A stretch of 64,000 nucleotides of DNA from an uncultured Prevotellaceae bacterium (lineage in GTDB: Bacteria; Bacteroidota; Bacteroidia; Bacteroidales; Muribaculaceae): assembly GCA_905207705.1 (NCBI GenBank), contig CAJLMA010000007.1, forward strand, positions 1-64,000, written 5' to 3'. The notes beneath the pieces were generated by a model. It made no database searches and had not been told where the DNA came from. It saw only the letters and a list, made by a program, of their open reading frames with translations. Each line of letters starts with the position of its first letter. Position 1 is the stretch's first letter. The position numbers were made by a program, and so were the translations under genes. Shown piece by piece: positions 45,271-54,219 of this stretch.

Positions 45271-46050
45271 TCAGGAATTGACTTGGACATTTATACCGGC
45301 TTCTCTTATTCTTTCGCCTATTTTTTCAAGTTCCTCGGGAGATACTTTGGTGAGATTATGTTCTGGAGTCTGGCGGTCAATGGAATACACCATCACTTCT
45401 TGCGGATTTATCTCCTTATAGGCGTTAATCAAAGCCTCGATTTCTTCATCGGTGGTGTTGTCTATTCTTTTGCCGTCATGTTCGCCTCTCACAAATAAAG
45501 TCTGTACTATGCACTTTCCTTCAAATGCTTTTATGTCGTAAATGATGCTGCTCGGGTTCACATTTTGCGATACCGGACGGTTCAATGCGTGGAAAGTAGA
45601 GTATATGGCCGAGTCGAGTTTCAATATGTTGCGGTCTACCATTTTTAGAGCATCGGCCACGGCAGGCTTGCTCGCCATGGTGGCATTGCTCAGCACGCAT
45701 ACTTTGGCTTCGGGAAAATACCTGTCGCGCAACATTAGCGTATCGTGCACTATCAACTTGAATTGTGGATGCAAAGTAGGTTCTCCATTTCCCGAAAAAG
45801 TTATCACATCGATGTTAAGTCCATTTTCTTTCAAGGTTTTCAACTTTTCGTTCAAGGCTTTTTTTACAGATTCCCGTTTAGGTATTCCGGTAGTGCCTTG
45901 TCCCTGCGCATTGTAGCCGGCTTCGCAATACAGGCAATCGAATGAACATACTTTGCCGTCGTTGGGCATGAGGTTGATTCCAAGAGATGAGCCGAGTCGG
46001 CGGCTGTGTATGGGACCAAAGATTGTTTCGTGAAATAATACGGTTTGCAT
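45271..46050 (-). CDS. Radical SAM protein (COG0731-like)
   Basis: A 259-residue radical SAM enzyme: the cluster motif is C-x3-C-x2-C in CSFDCLYCEAGY, and FSGNGEPTLHPQF is the glycine-rich SAM loop. The N-terminal FGPIHSRRLGSSLGINL is typical of this subfamily, related to but shorter than TYW1. Substrate unknown. I use the ATG at 46050; earlier in-frame codons to 46137 overlap nothing conserved. Confidence 0.88.
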   Translation of the reverse strand: MQTVLFHETIFGPIHSRRLGSSLGINLMPNDGKVCSFDCLYCEAGYNAQGQGTTGIPKRESVKKALNEKLKTLKENGLNIDVITFSGNGEPTLHPQFKLIVHDTLMLRDRYFPEAKVCVLSNATMASKPAVADALKMVDRNILKLDSAIYSTFHALNRPVSQNVNPSSIIYDIKAFEGKCIVQTLFVRGEHDGKRIDNTTDEEIEALINAYKEINPQEVMVYSIDRQTPEHNLTKVSPEELEKIGERIREAGINVQVNS

Positions 46051-46105
46051 GATTATGTATGCTTTAATGTTATAAATATATTTTTGGCCGGTATATGCTT
46101 GCGGC

Positions 46106-47356
46106 TTATTTGGAAAGCAAGGATTGACACAGGTCAATATATTTTCGAGCCACTACTTTGCTTGAAAACTTCCGAGCCACTTCTTCGTGTAGGAATTGCC
46201 TGCTTATAGGTGTGTTAACAGCCCATTCAATACCCTCTACGATATATTCCTTGCCCAATGTATCGGCAATATATCCCGAAATGCCGTGGTCTATTATGTC
46301 GCTTTGTCCGCCGAATCCGAACGATACAGGTATGCATCCGCAAGCCTGTCCTTCAATCAATGTGCCGGGCAATGTTTCATATAGCGATGTTGAAAGCACT
46401 ATGTCGGCTTGAGTGTAAATGTCAACAAGATGCTCGATACCCGTTATTGTGCCGAGATATGTGTATGGAAGTTGCAACCGGTCGAGCAGCGACTTGTCCC
46501 TGATGTTGCCATACAGCACAAGATGCAGTTTACGGGCAAGGTCGGGCTTGTATTGTTGCAAGTATTCGGTTGTGCCTATCAGGATGTCAAAGCCCTTTAT
46601 CGTGTCGTCGAGCCTTGCTGCGCCCATGACGATTGTTGTTTTTCCTTTTGGAATGCCGAGGCTTCCGTTTTCCTGTTTCTTATGACTGAACCGGTCAATC
46701 TCTATTGCATTTGGAATGGTGGTGAGCATGACATTGTGCATGAGACGGCTTTCACGGCAGCGTTCGGCAAGCCAGTTGCTCACTGCAACAAAGCACAAGT
46801 TGGGATACAGTTTGTATAATTTGTCTTTTACAGCCTGGGTTCTTGTTGACAAGTCAAATTTCATGCTGTCGTCCGACAAATACCTGCAACCGCGGCACAC
46901 ACCCTTGTATTCATCGCACTCATAGGCGTGGTGGCATATCCCCGTGCAATTCCACATATCGTGCATCGTCCATATTATAGGTTTTCCCGTTTTGCAAAGT
47001 TTTTCGATTCCGCGCATTGACAAAGCACCTTGATTTATCCAGTTTAACATTATCACGTCGGCTTCTTTTATCCATTCTTTAGAGGCTATACTTCTCCCCC
47101 ACTTTGCAGTGTCTACCTTGAATAGGTTTTTTCGGGAAAAATGGTTGTGTGTGAATATGTTCCAGCGCTCTGACAGAAAATTGTACTTGTCGACAATTGG
47201 AGATGAATAGCTTTTCACCCATTGGTCGTCTTGCAACTTTTCAAGGACGAGCATCCTTGCATCGGTACCGGCGTCGCGCAGGGCTTGCATGAGCCTGTAA
47301 GTAACTATGGCAGCTCCTCCGGTGGAGTCGCTTTTGTTTATCAATGCAATTTTCAT
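46106..47356 (-). CDS. GT4-family glycosyltransferase with Cys-rich insert
   Basis: A 416-residue GT-B transferase. N-terminal NKSDSTGGAAIVTYRL binds acceptor side; a central Cys/His insert (MHDMWNCTGICHHAYECD, then CRGCRYL) is typical of a Bacteroidetes polysaccharide subfamily and may bind a metal; LYETLPGTLIEGQACG is the donor-site E-x7-E. Start at 47356 is the ATG beginning the first strand. Substrate unknown. Confidence 0.86.
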   Translation of the reverse strand: MKIALINKSDSTGGAAIVTYRLMQALRDAGTDARMLVLEKLQDDQWVKSYSSPIVDKYNFLSERWNIFTHNHFSRKNLFKVDTAKWGRSIASKEWIKEADVIMLNWINQGALSMRGIEKLCKTGKPIIWTMHDMWNCTGICHHAYECDEYKGVCRGCRYLSDDSMKFDLSTRTQAVKDKLYKLYPNLCFVAVSNWLAERCRESRLMHNVMLTTIPNAIEIDRFSHKKQENGSLGIPKGKTTIVMGAARLDDTIKGFDILIGTTEYLQQYKPDLARKLHLVLYGNIRDKSLLDRLQLPYTYLGTITGIEHLVDIYTQADIVLSTSLYETLPGTLIEGQACGCIPVSFGFGGQSDIIDHGISGYIADTLGKEYIVEGIEWAVNTPISRQFLHEEVARKFSSKVVARKYIDLCQSLLSK

Positions 47357-47379
47357 GACTGGAGATGGAATGTGGTAGG

Positions 47380-47895
47380 TCAATGTCTTAACGGGGTTAA
47401 CATATCAAGCAGGTCGGCACGGTCGATGGAGCGTGATTTTATTAATTCGTCCCTTATCGACTTAATGACCTTCTTTACTGTCTTGTTTGCAAACACCTTG
47501 TTGAGGTAAACGAAATATTCGTCAAATAAGTTTCTCACTTCATCTTCTTCCAGTTGGCACAAGTTGCTTGCTTCATCACACGATATTTTGAACAGGGTTC
47601 TTTTTAATTCCCTGTCAACTTCGCTGCGTTCGCCCACGACGCGGCGGCATATCCCGTCGGCAATGGCAAGAGCCATCGACAATTGAAAGTTGTTCAGCGT
47701 GTTATGCCACGATTCTTTGGCTGGAAGGGAAGGATTATACACTATGTAGTAGTCGGGTGTGAAGTTAATGCAGTCAAATCCATTCTCGGCATCGATTGTG
47801 ATACTTGAAAATTTATCATCGGCATTAAACAAGGAAAGGCTCAGTGCCATTCCGGCAACGCCATAACATTTGTCTATTTCATCACGATATTTCAT
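47380..47895 (-). CDS. Conserved hypothetical protein
   Basis: A 171-residue soluble protein of mixed alpha/beta composition with no signal peptide, membrane segment or motif that I recognise. It lies 23 bases upstream of the glycosyltransferase on the same strand, so it may be co-transcribed with it. Confidence 0.65.
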   Translation of the reverse strand: MKYRDEIDKCYGVAGMALSLSLFNADDKFSSITIDAENGFDCINFTPDYYIVYNPSLPAKESWHNTLNNFQLSMALAIADGICRRVVGERSEVDRELKRTLFKISCDEASNLCQLEEDEVRNLFDEYFVYLNKVFANKTVKKVIKSIRDELIKSRSIDRADLLDMLTPLRH

Positions 47896-48034
47896 TGTGC
47901 ATTGCCTTTTTGGTTCTAATTACAAATTTAGCTATATTTTCGGCATCATTGGCCGGCTTTCATTTAAATTTTAATATTTATGTGGATGGCTTGTAAAATT
48001 GCGTTCTACGTTAGGTGCAGGTCGTTGTGACGGC

Positions 48035-48082
48035 TTGTCTCAAAAAGAAAAGAATGATCATCGGTTGAGACAATCATTCTTT
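48035..48082 (-). terminator. Terminator-like interleaved hairpins after nadB
   Basis: Two inverted repeats interleave: TTGTCTCAA (48035-48043) with TTGAGACAA (48065-48073), and AAAGAATGAT (48049-48058) with ATCATTCTTT (48073-48082). The second, read on the minus strand, is followed by a T-rich tract and would terminate nadB. The two stems are mutually exclusive. Confidence 0.55.
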
Positions 48083-48174
48083 CCACTCTCTGCGTAGTTC
48101 TTATTATTTATGAAAAATAAAATGTGTGCTTTTAAGTTGCACTTGTATAACTATGTGTATGGTGTCAAATTTTG

Positions 48175-49764
48175 TTAGAAACTTTCAGATTCGCCATGTT
48201 TTACAGGCGGATAGTCTATTGTGTAGTGCAATCCGCGAGACTCTTTCCGCTCCATTGCCTGCCGCATGATGAGGTATCCGACATTTATTATGTTGCGCAA
48301 TTCGCATATGTCGCGCGATACTTTGCTTGTCTTGAACAATGCTTCGGTTTCCTCATAAAGGATATCGAGCCTGTTCCAAGCTCTTTTAAGTCGCAAGTCG
48401 CTTCTGACGATTCCGACGTATGTGCTCATTATTTCACCAACTTCCTTCGCGCTTTGAGTTATTAAAACCATCTCTTCGGGATGTTGAGTGCCATGGTCGT
48501 TCCATTCAGGAATATCTTCGCGGTAATCATAGTTGCCTATGTGTGCCATGCTGTGTTTGGCAGCCGCGTCGGCATATACGACAGCTTCGATAAGAGAGTT
48601 GGATGCCAACCTGTTGCCTCCGTGCAAGCCTGTGCATGAACATTCGCCCACGGCATACAGTCGTTGGATGGAAGAACATGCGTTGGTGTCAACCTTGATG
48701 CCTCCGCACAAGTAGTGGGCAGCCGGTGCTACCGGGATGTAATCTTTTGTGATGTCTATGCCCAGGCTCAAGCATTTTTGGTATATGTTGGGAAAATGTT
48801 CTTTTGTGGTTTCGGCATCTTTATGAGTGACATCGAGATAAACGTAGTCGTCGCCTCGTGTCTTCATTTCGTTGTCGATGGCTCGTGCCACGATGTCGCG
48901 TGGAGCGAGTGACAGACGTTTGTCATATTTCTGCATGAATTCTTTTCCGTCACGAGTACGCAGCACCGCACCATATCCTCGCATGGCCTCGGTGATTAGG
49001 AACGAAGGCCTGTCGCCGGGATGATAAAGTGCCGTTGGGTGGAATTGCACGAATTCCATGTCTTTTACAGTTCCCTTGGCTCTGTATACCATTGCTATGC
49101 CGTCGCCTGTGGCCACGAGCGGATTGGTAGTGGTGCGATACACTGCACCGATTCCTCCTGTGGCCATTAATGTCACTTTGGAGAGGAATGTGTCAACTTC
49201 GCCTGTTTCACAGTTCAATATGTATGCTCCGTAGCATGTGATGTCGGGGGTGCGTCGTGTAACGATTTTTCCCAAATGGTGCTGTGTGCATATTTCTACC
49301 GCAAACCTGTTTTCAAACACATCGATGTTGGAATGATTCTTCACCGCCCTTATGAGACTGTCTTGTATCTCGGCACCTGTATTGTCTTTGTGGTGCAGTA
49401 TCCTGAATTCGGAGTGTCCGCCTTCGCGATGCAAGTCAAATTCTCCTTTATCGTTCTTGTCGAAGTTCACGCCCCAGCTGATCAGCTGCTTTATTTGTGA
49501 TGGAGCTTCCTTGACAACTTTTTCGACTGCTGCCGGGTCGCTAAGCCAGTCTCCGGCTATCATTGTGTCCTTGATATGTTTGTCGAAGTTGTCGACCAAG
49601 GTGTTTGTTACTGAGGCCACACCTCCTTGCGCAAGGAATGTATTGGCTTCCTCAAGTGTTGTTTTGCAAATCAGTGCTACTTTTCCAGTCTCTGCCACTT
49701 TCAAAGCAAAGCTCATTCCGGCTATCCCTGAGCCGATAACGAGATAATCGTACTTATATACCAT
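48175..49764 (-). CDS. nadB: L-aspartate oxidase
   Basis: FAD enzyme making iminoaspartate for NadA. The 529-residue product has the dinucleotide loop VIGSGIAGMSFAL, the HREGGHSEFRILHHKDNTG block with active-site Arg/His, VAPAAHYLCGGI and CTGLHGGNRLASNSL, all succinate-dehydrogenase-superfamily signatures. The ATG at 49764 starts the first strand. It is divergent from polA. Confidence 0.96.
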   Translation of the reverse strand: MVYKYDYLVIGSGIAGMSFALKVAETGKVALICKTTLEEANTFLAQGGVASVTNTLVDNFDKHIKDTMIAGDWLSDPAAVEKVVKEAPSQIKQLISWGVNFDKNDKGEFDLHREGGHSEFRILHHKDNTGAEIQDSLIRAVKNHSNIDVFENRFAVEICTQHHLGKIVTRRTPDITCYGAYILNCETGEVDTFLSKVTLMATGGIGAVYRTTTNPLVATGDGIAMVYRAKGTVKDMEFVQFHPTALYHPGDRPSFLITEAMRGYGAVLRTRDGKEFMQKYDKRLSLAPRDIVARAIDNEMKTRGDDYVYLDVTHKDAETTKEHFPNIYQKCLSLGIDITKDYIPVAPAAHYLCGGIKVDTNACSSIQRLYAVGECSCTGLHGGNRLASNSLIEAVVYADAAAKHSMAHIGNYDYREDIPEWNDHGTQHPEEMVLITQSAKEVGEIMSTYVGIVRSDLRLKRAWNRLDILYEETEALFKTSKVSRDICELRNIINVGYLIMRQAMERKESRGLHYTIDYPPVKHGESESF

Positions 49765-50086
49765 AATGGAATTATACTTTTGCAACTTGTTCGTCAGCAA
49801 TTCTGGCAGAACTTTTCGCAAACTTACACATTATTCGCGAATTAACGAAACGATGACAAGCCATATTTTATATTTTTTGTTACATACTTGTTATTGACGC
49901 GGTAATTGTTTTCAACGGTAAGATGTTTGAAATGTGTAATGTGCCGTGCTTGTATTGAAACTGACAAAATTCTTGAATCGGTGTTGCCGTTTGAATAATT
50001 TGGCGTAACTTTATTGCATTATTTTTCTCCACGGGATATGTGTTGCGACCTGTACCCGTTTCTCCGTGTCAAAATTGTTTTTATAT
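49765..50086. promoter_or_regulatory. Divergent nadB/polA intergenic region
   Basis: A minus-strand -7 match (TAAGTTTG, complement of 49819-49826) sits about 55 bases before nadB. TTTTCAACGGTAAGATG (49909-49925) resembles the TTCAACAATAAGAT word found twice upstream of nadA. No clear promoter for polA is visible. Confidence 0.4.
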
Positions 50087-52870
50087 ATGGAACAAGAAAA
50101 AAAACTTTTTCTGCTTGATGCTTATGCACTTATTTTCAGAGCTTATTATGCCTTGGCACAGTCGCCAAGAATAACTTCAAAGGGCATGAACACATCGGCA
50201 ATATTTGGATTTGTGAATACCTTGCAAGAGGTGCTGACAAAAGAGAATCCCACTCACATCGCCGTGTGTTTCGACCCTCCCGGACCTACTTTCAGGCACG
50301 AGGCTTATGAAAAATACAAGGCCGAGCGGGAAGAGACTCCCGAAGACATAAAAATAGCCGTTCCATACATAAAAGAGATTTTGGCTGCTTACAGGATTCC
50401 TGTGATGGAGATTCAGGGATATGAAGCCGACGACGTGATAGGAACTCTTGCCGTGAAGGCATCGCAATCGGGTTTTACGACCTTTATGATGACAATGGAT
50501 AAGGATTTTGGTCAACTTGTGGATGAAAATATCTTCATATACAAGCCCGGTTGGCGCGGAGGAGACTTTGAAGTGCGCGGAGTGAAGGAAGTGTGTGAAA
50601 AATACGGGCTTGAGAATCCTCGTCAAGTTATAGACATCCTTGCACTCATGGGTGACAAGGTCGATAATATTCCCGGATGCCCTGGCGTGGGACAGGTGAC
50701 AGCAATGAAACTTGTCAAGCAATTTCATTCTGTTGAGGGGCTGCTTGAGAATACCGAGCAATTGAAAGGCGCGTTAAAGACAAAAGTCATTGCCAATGCC
50801 GAGCAAATAAGATTTTCGAAGTTTCTTGCCACTATAAAGACCGACGTGCCTGTCGACTTTGATGAAAAAATGTTCAAGCGCAGCGACATGGATGCAGCCG
50901 CATTGAGAAAAATATTTGAAGAACTCGAGTTCAGGACTTTTATATCCCGCATAATAGATAAGAAACAGCAGGAGCCAACGATTGCATCTCAACCTGTCAA
51001 ACCTAAGGCATCGCAACCTTCATTGTTTGATATGGCCGATGAGGATGAAAATATGGTGGAAAATGAAAATCAGCTGTCTGCCACAAATGCTCCGGTTAAT
51101 TACCGTGTCGTGAGTGACGTTGATTCATTTGTATCTGCCATTGGTTCGGGCGAAGAGATTGGGTTGTCGGTTCTTGCTTCCGGCAACGAGCTGATTCAGG
51201 CAGGCGTTGTGGGAGTTTCGATAGCTCGCAAAGGTCGCGAGGCCGTATATTTGCATGTTGCTTCCCATGGTGGAGACAAAGTGGCTGCGGCGTTGAACCG
51301 CATATTGTCGGCATGTTCTGTTATCGTGAGTTCGGATGTGAAACGCGATATAATATTGCTTGGTAAACTTGGAGTCGCGATTCCCGATGGAAAATATTTT
51401 GATACTTCGGTTGCACATTATCTTGTGCAACCCGAGGTGACGGGGCATTCGGTGGAACGGCTTGCCGAAACCATGCTTGCCGAAACGATTATTGCTTTTG
51501 AATCGCTCACCGGACCTAAAGGCAAGAAGTACAGGGAACCATCTTCCTTGAGTGATGAAGAACTGTGTACCTATATGTGCCAGCTGGCTGATTGCACGTT
51601 GAGGTTGAAGCCTATGTTGCTTGATGAAGTGGAAAAGCTTGGAATGACCAAGTTGATGGCCGACATGGAATTTCCGCTTGTAAAGGTGCTTGCAAGCATG
51701 GAAATTGCCGGAGTGAGAATAGATGAAAGAGCCTTGAACGAATATTCAGAGGTTTTAACTCGTCGAATGAACGAGCTTGAAGATGAATGCTTCAGGTTGT
51801 CGGGCGTTAAGTTTAACACAAGTTCTCCGGCTCAAGTAGGCGAAGTGCTATTTGACAAGTTGCAGCTTGACGCCAAAGCAAAAAAAACGCATCGCGGACA
51901 ATATTCGACTACCGAGGAAGTGCTTTTGAAGCTGAAAGACAAACATCCGGTGGTTGGGAAGATTTTGGAACTGCGAGGAATAAGAAAATTGTTGTCTACT
52001 TATGTTAACGCGCTCCCCGAGCTTGTTAATCCCGAGACTGGCCGCATCCACACGACCTATAATCAGACTGTTACAGCCACAGGGCGGTTGTCGTCGACTA
52101 ATCCGAACATACAGAACATACCCGTCAGGAATAGCGAAGGCAGGGAAATAAGGAAGGCTTTCATTCCTGCCGACGGGAACCTTTTCTTTTCGGCCGATTA
52201 TTCGCAAATCGAGTTGCGACTGGTTGCCGACATGAGCGGTGACGAGACAATGGTGAATGCTTTCCGTGACAATGAAGACATTCACTCGCTCACAGCATCT
52301 AAGATTTATCATGAACCGATAGAATCGGTAACTCCCGAACAACGTCGCAAGGCGAAGACTGCCAATTTCGGAATATTGTATGGCATATCAGCTTTCGGAC
52401 TTTCGGAGCGTCTTGAGATTCCTCGTTCGGAGGCATCAATGCTCATTAACGGGTATTTTGCCACATTCCCTCGCGTGAAGAGCTACATAGACGAGTGTGT
52501 GGCGCAAGCCCGTGCGCAAGGGTATGTGTCTACACTATACGGACGTAGACGCATGTTGCCCGACATCAATTCACGAAATGCCGTATTGCGCGGATTTTCG
52601 GAACGAAATGCCATCAATGCTCCGATACAGGGTACTGCTGCCGACATTATAAAAATCGCCATGGTGCGCATATACCGTCGCTTTGAAGAAGAGCAACTGA
52701 AGTCTAAGATGATAATGCAGGTTCACGATGAACTTAACTTCGATGTTGTTCCCGACGAACTTGACCGTGTGCGCAGCATTGTCAAGGAGGAGATGGAAGG
52801 AGCTTATAAGGGTAATGTACCCCTTGTGGCTTCGTGCGGAGTCGCTTCCAACTGGCTTGAGGCTCATTGA
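50087..52870 (+). CDS. polA: DNA polymerase I
   Basis: Removes RNA primers and fills gaps. The 927-residue product has a 5' nuclease domain (about 1-290; GYEADDVIGTLA, MDKDFGQLV), a 3'-5' exonuclease-like domain (about 340-510), and a polymerase domain with motif A DYSQIELRLVA, motif B RRKAKTANFGILYG and motif C MQVHDELNFD. The exonuclease motif I, normally FDTET, is replaced by IGLSVLAS at about 358-365, so proofreading is probably lost, while motif III Asp (LADCTLRL) is kept. The ATG at 50087 is used. Confidence 0.95.
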   Translation: MEQEKKLFLLDAYALIFRAYYALAQSPRITSKGMNTSAIFGFVNTLQEVLTKENPTHIAVCFDPPGPTFRHEAYEKYKAEREETPEDIKIAVPYIKEILAAYRIPVMEIQGYEADDVIGTLAVKASQSGFTTFMMTMDKDFGQLVDENIFIYKPGWRGGDFEVRGVKEVCEKYGLENPRQVIDILALMGDKVDNIPGCPGVGQVTAMKLVKQFHSVEGLLENTEQLKGALKTKVIANAEQIRFSKFLATIKTDVPVDFDEKMFKRSDMDAAALRKIFEELEFRTFISRIIDKKQQEPTIASQPVKPKASQPSLFDMADEDENMVENENQLSATNAPVNYRVVSDVDSFVSAIGSGEEIGLSVLASGNELIQAGVVGVSIARKGREAVYLHVASHGGDKVAAALNRILSACSVIVSSDVKRDIILLGKLGVAIPDGKYFDTSVAHYLVQPEVTGHSVERLAETMLAETIIAFESLTGPKGKKYREPSSLSDEELCTYMCQLADCTLRLKPMLLDEVEKLGMTKLMADMEFPLVKVLASMEIAGVRIDERALNEYSEVLTRRMNELEDECFRLSGVKFNTSSPAQVGEVLFDKLQLDAKAKKTHRGQYSTTEEVLLKLKDKHPVVGKILELRGIRKLLSTYVNALPELVNPETGRIHTTYNQTVTATGRLSSTNPNIQNIPVRNSEGREIRKAFIPADGNLFFSADYSQIELRLVADMSGDETMVNAFRDNEDIHSLTASKIYHEPIESVTPEQRRKAKTANFGILYGISAFGLSERLEIPRSEASMLINGYFATFPRVKSYIDECVAQARAQGYVSTLYGRRRMLPDINSRNAVLRGFSERNAINAPIQGTAADIIKIAMVRIYRRFEEEQLKSKMIMQVHDELNFDVVPDELDRVRSIVKEEMEGAYKGNVPLVASCGVASNWLEAH

Positions 52871-52880
52871 TAAATGAAAT

Positions 52881-52916
52881 GTACCTCAATGGTTCAAGCC
52901 AAACCCTTTGAGGCAC
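52881..52916. terminator. Bidirectional terminator between polA and lysO
   Basis: GTACCTCAA (52881-52889) pairs with TTGAGGCAC (52908-52916) with one mismatch, plus inner GGTT/AACC. T tracts are weak. Confidence 0.5.
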
Positions 52917-52939
52917 ACTTTATATGTGTGGAGGTGCAA

Positions 52940-53560
52940 TTACAAGCTGCAAAAGAAAGAGACGAGCAGAGGCACCGATATGTCGATGATGAGGCCGTGT
53001 ATTATTGCGACAGGAATCATTTCCTTGCCCGAGAATCTTATGATTGAGGGCAATATTATGTCCATCGAATTTACGCCTGCTGCCGAAATCGGCGCAAGTT
53101 TGCCAAAGTATTTGCTTATAAGTCCGCTTCCAAACAATGCAGCCATTTCTCTGACCATGTTGGCAAGCAAGGCTATTGTGCCAAGTTCGGTGGCAAGTTG
53201 TATTCCCACCGACGGTTCTTTCAATTGCGTTATAAGTACCGAGGCAAGCGAGTAATAGGAGAATCCGCTGCCAACTGCCATGCACTCAAACACGCTCCAC
53301 TGGGCAAGCAGTATGCTTGCGATTGCCGAGAATACCAAAGTCCCGGCTATTGTTGCCGCAGGAATGGCGAATATTTGCATGTCAATATGGGAGAGAGCCT
53401 GTTTTACCTCGTTGTTACGGCCTATGCTTATGCCCACTTGCAAGATGAGAGCATATAATATGTAGAGTGACAAGTCGTGAATTTCTGTGCCAAATTCTCC
53501 ACAAAGGCCGATGGCGCATCCTGTTCCGAAGCTGGCTAATATTGCAATGTTCCCTTTCAT
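52940..53560 (-). CDS. lysO: LysO-family exporter, C-terminal half
   Basis: A 206-residue membrane protein matching the C-terminal part of LysO (YbjE/DUF340), a lysine/thialysine exporter in E. coli where it is one chain. About five to six membrane segments are seen, including LYILYALILQVGISIG and ELGTIALLANMVREM. It starts inside the stop of the preceding half-gene (ATGA), so both halves are made together. The split form is usual in Bacteroidetes. Substrate is inferred. Confidence 0.85.
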   Translation of the reverse strand: MKGNIAILASFGTGCAIGLCGEFGTEIHDLSLYILYALILQVGISIGRNNEVKQALSHIDMQIFAIPAATIAGTLVFSAIASILLAQWSVFECMAVGSGFSYYSLASVLITQLKEPSVGIQLATELGTIALLANMVREMAALFGSGLISKYFGKLAPISAAGVNSMDIILPSIIRFSGKEMIPVAIIHGLIIDISVPLLVSFFCSL

Positions 53561-53838
53561 GCGCGGCCTCCTTTCTTCTTGAAAAATATCATATATACCA
53601 CCCATGCGGCTACCGCGCTGCCTATGAGGCTTGACAGTCCGAGCAGTGCGGCCTGCCATCCGTAGCTGGCAATATTGGAAACCACCGACTTGTTTGAGCC
53701 GACCGACAAGCCTAATACGAACAACATCGTTACGACTGTCGCGGGTATAGTTTTTTCGGTTTTCTTGAGCAATTCTACTTTGCGCAATAAAATACCTGTT
53801 ATTATTCCTACTATAAGTATTCCTATTACAGTAAACAT
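53557..53838 (-). CDS. lysO: LysO-family exporter, N-terminal half
   Basis: A 93-residue protein with three hydrophobic segments and the loop LRKVELLKKTEKTIPATVVTML typical of the N-terminal half of LysO; residues LFVLGLSVGSNK match the DUF340 core. It ends overlapping the other half by 4 bases. The upstream 380 bases have no further clear gene, but see the small ORF at 54000-54107. Confidence 0.85.
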   Translation of the reverse strand: MFTVIGILIVGIITGILLRKVELLKKTEKTIPATVVTMLFVLGLSVGSNKSVVSNIASYGWQAALLGLSSLIGSAVAAWVVYMIFFKKKGGRA

Positions 53839-54219
53839 GATTATTCCCTTATTTTATGTGTGAGATGTAATGTCCCGTCACTGTGTACCTTGTGAGGGTG
53901 CATGAATATCTTGATGCCTTGGAGCAAGGTATCTTGTTTTGTAATTGTTGTGAGTAAGGCTTTGCGATGCAGGATGAGCATTCCTGCCAGAAGGGAAAAT
54001 CAGAGAAAACCGCTGAACCAATACACATGCACATATCGGTAGCTGTCGAAGATTCGTCGTCGACAACTGCTTGTAGCCTGTGTGATATGTGTCCTTTTTA
54101 TGGTCATGATTTCCGTTTGAGAGCGCAAAAATAATAATTTGTTACTTAATATGCAAATTTTCAGAATATGTGTATATGTAATATACTGTAATATAATTTG
54201 TTATGTGTGGTTATATTTT
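53839..54219. other. lysO upstream region
   Basis: About 380 bases. On the minus strand there are short hairpins, GCAGGA/TCCTGC (near 53966-53985) and CCTTG/CAAGG (near 53917-53928), between the small ORF and lysO. No classical lysine riboswitch is recognised. Confidence 0.3.
54000..54107 (-). CDS. Possible 35-residue leader peptide of lysO
   Basis: ATG at 54107 to TGA at 54000 on the minus strand encodes a basic 35-residue peptide beginning MTIKRTHITQ and containing SCRRRIF. Placed 160 bases before lysO with hairpins between, it could be an attenuation leader. No homologue known to me; a chance frame is equally possible. Confidence 0.25.
   Translation of the reverse strand: MTIKRTHITQATSSCRRRIFDSYRYVHVYWFSGFL

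Noticed and set aside
53839..54219. Lysine riboswitch upstream of lysO
   Set aside because: The characteristic multi-helix junction and conserved loops of an L-box are not visible; the family is also not typical for this phylum.
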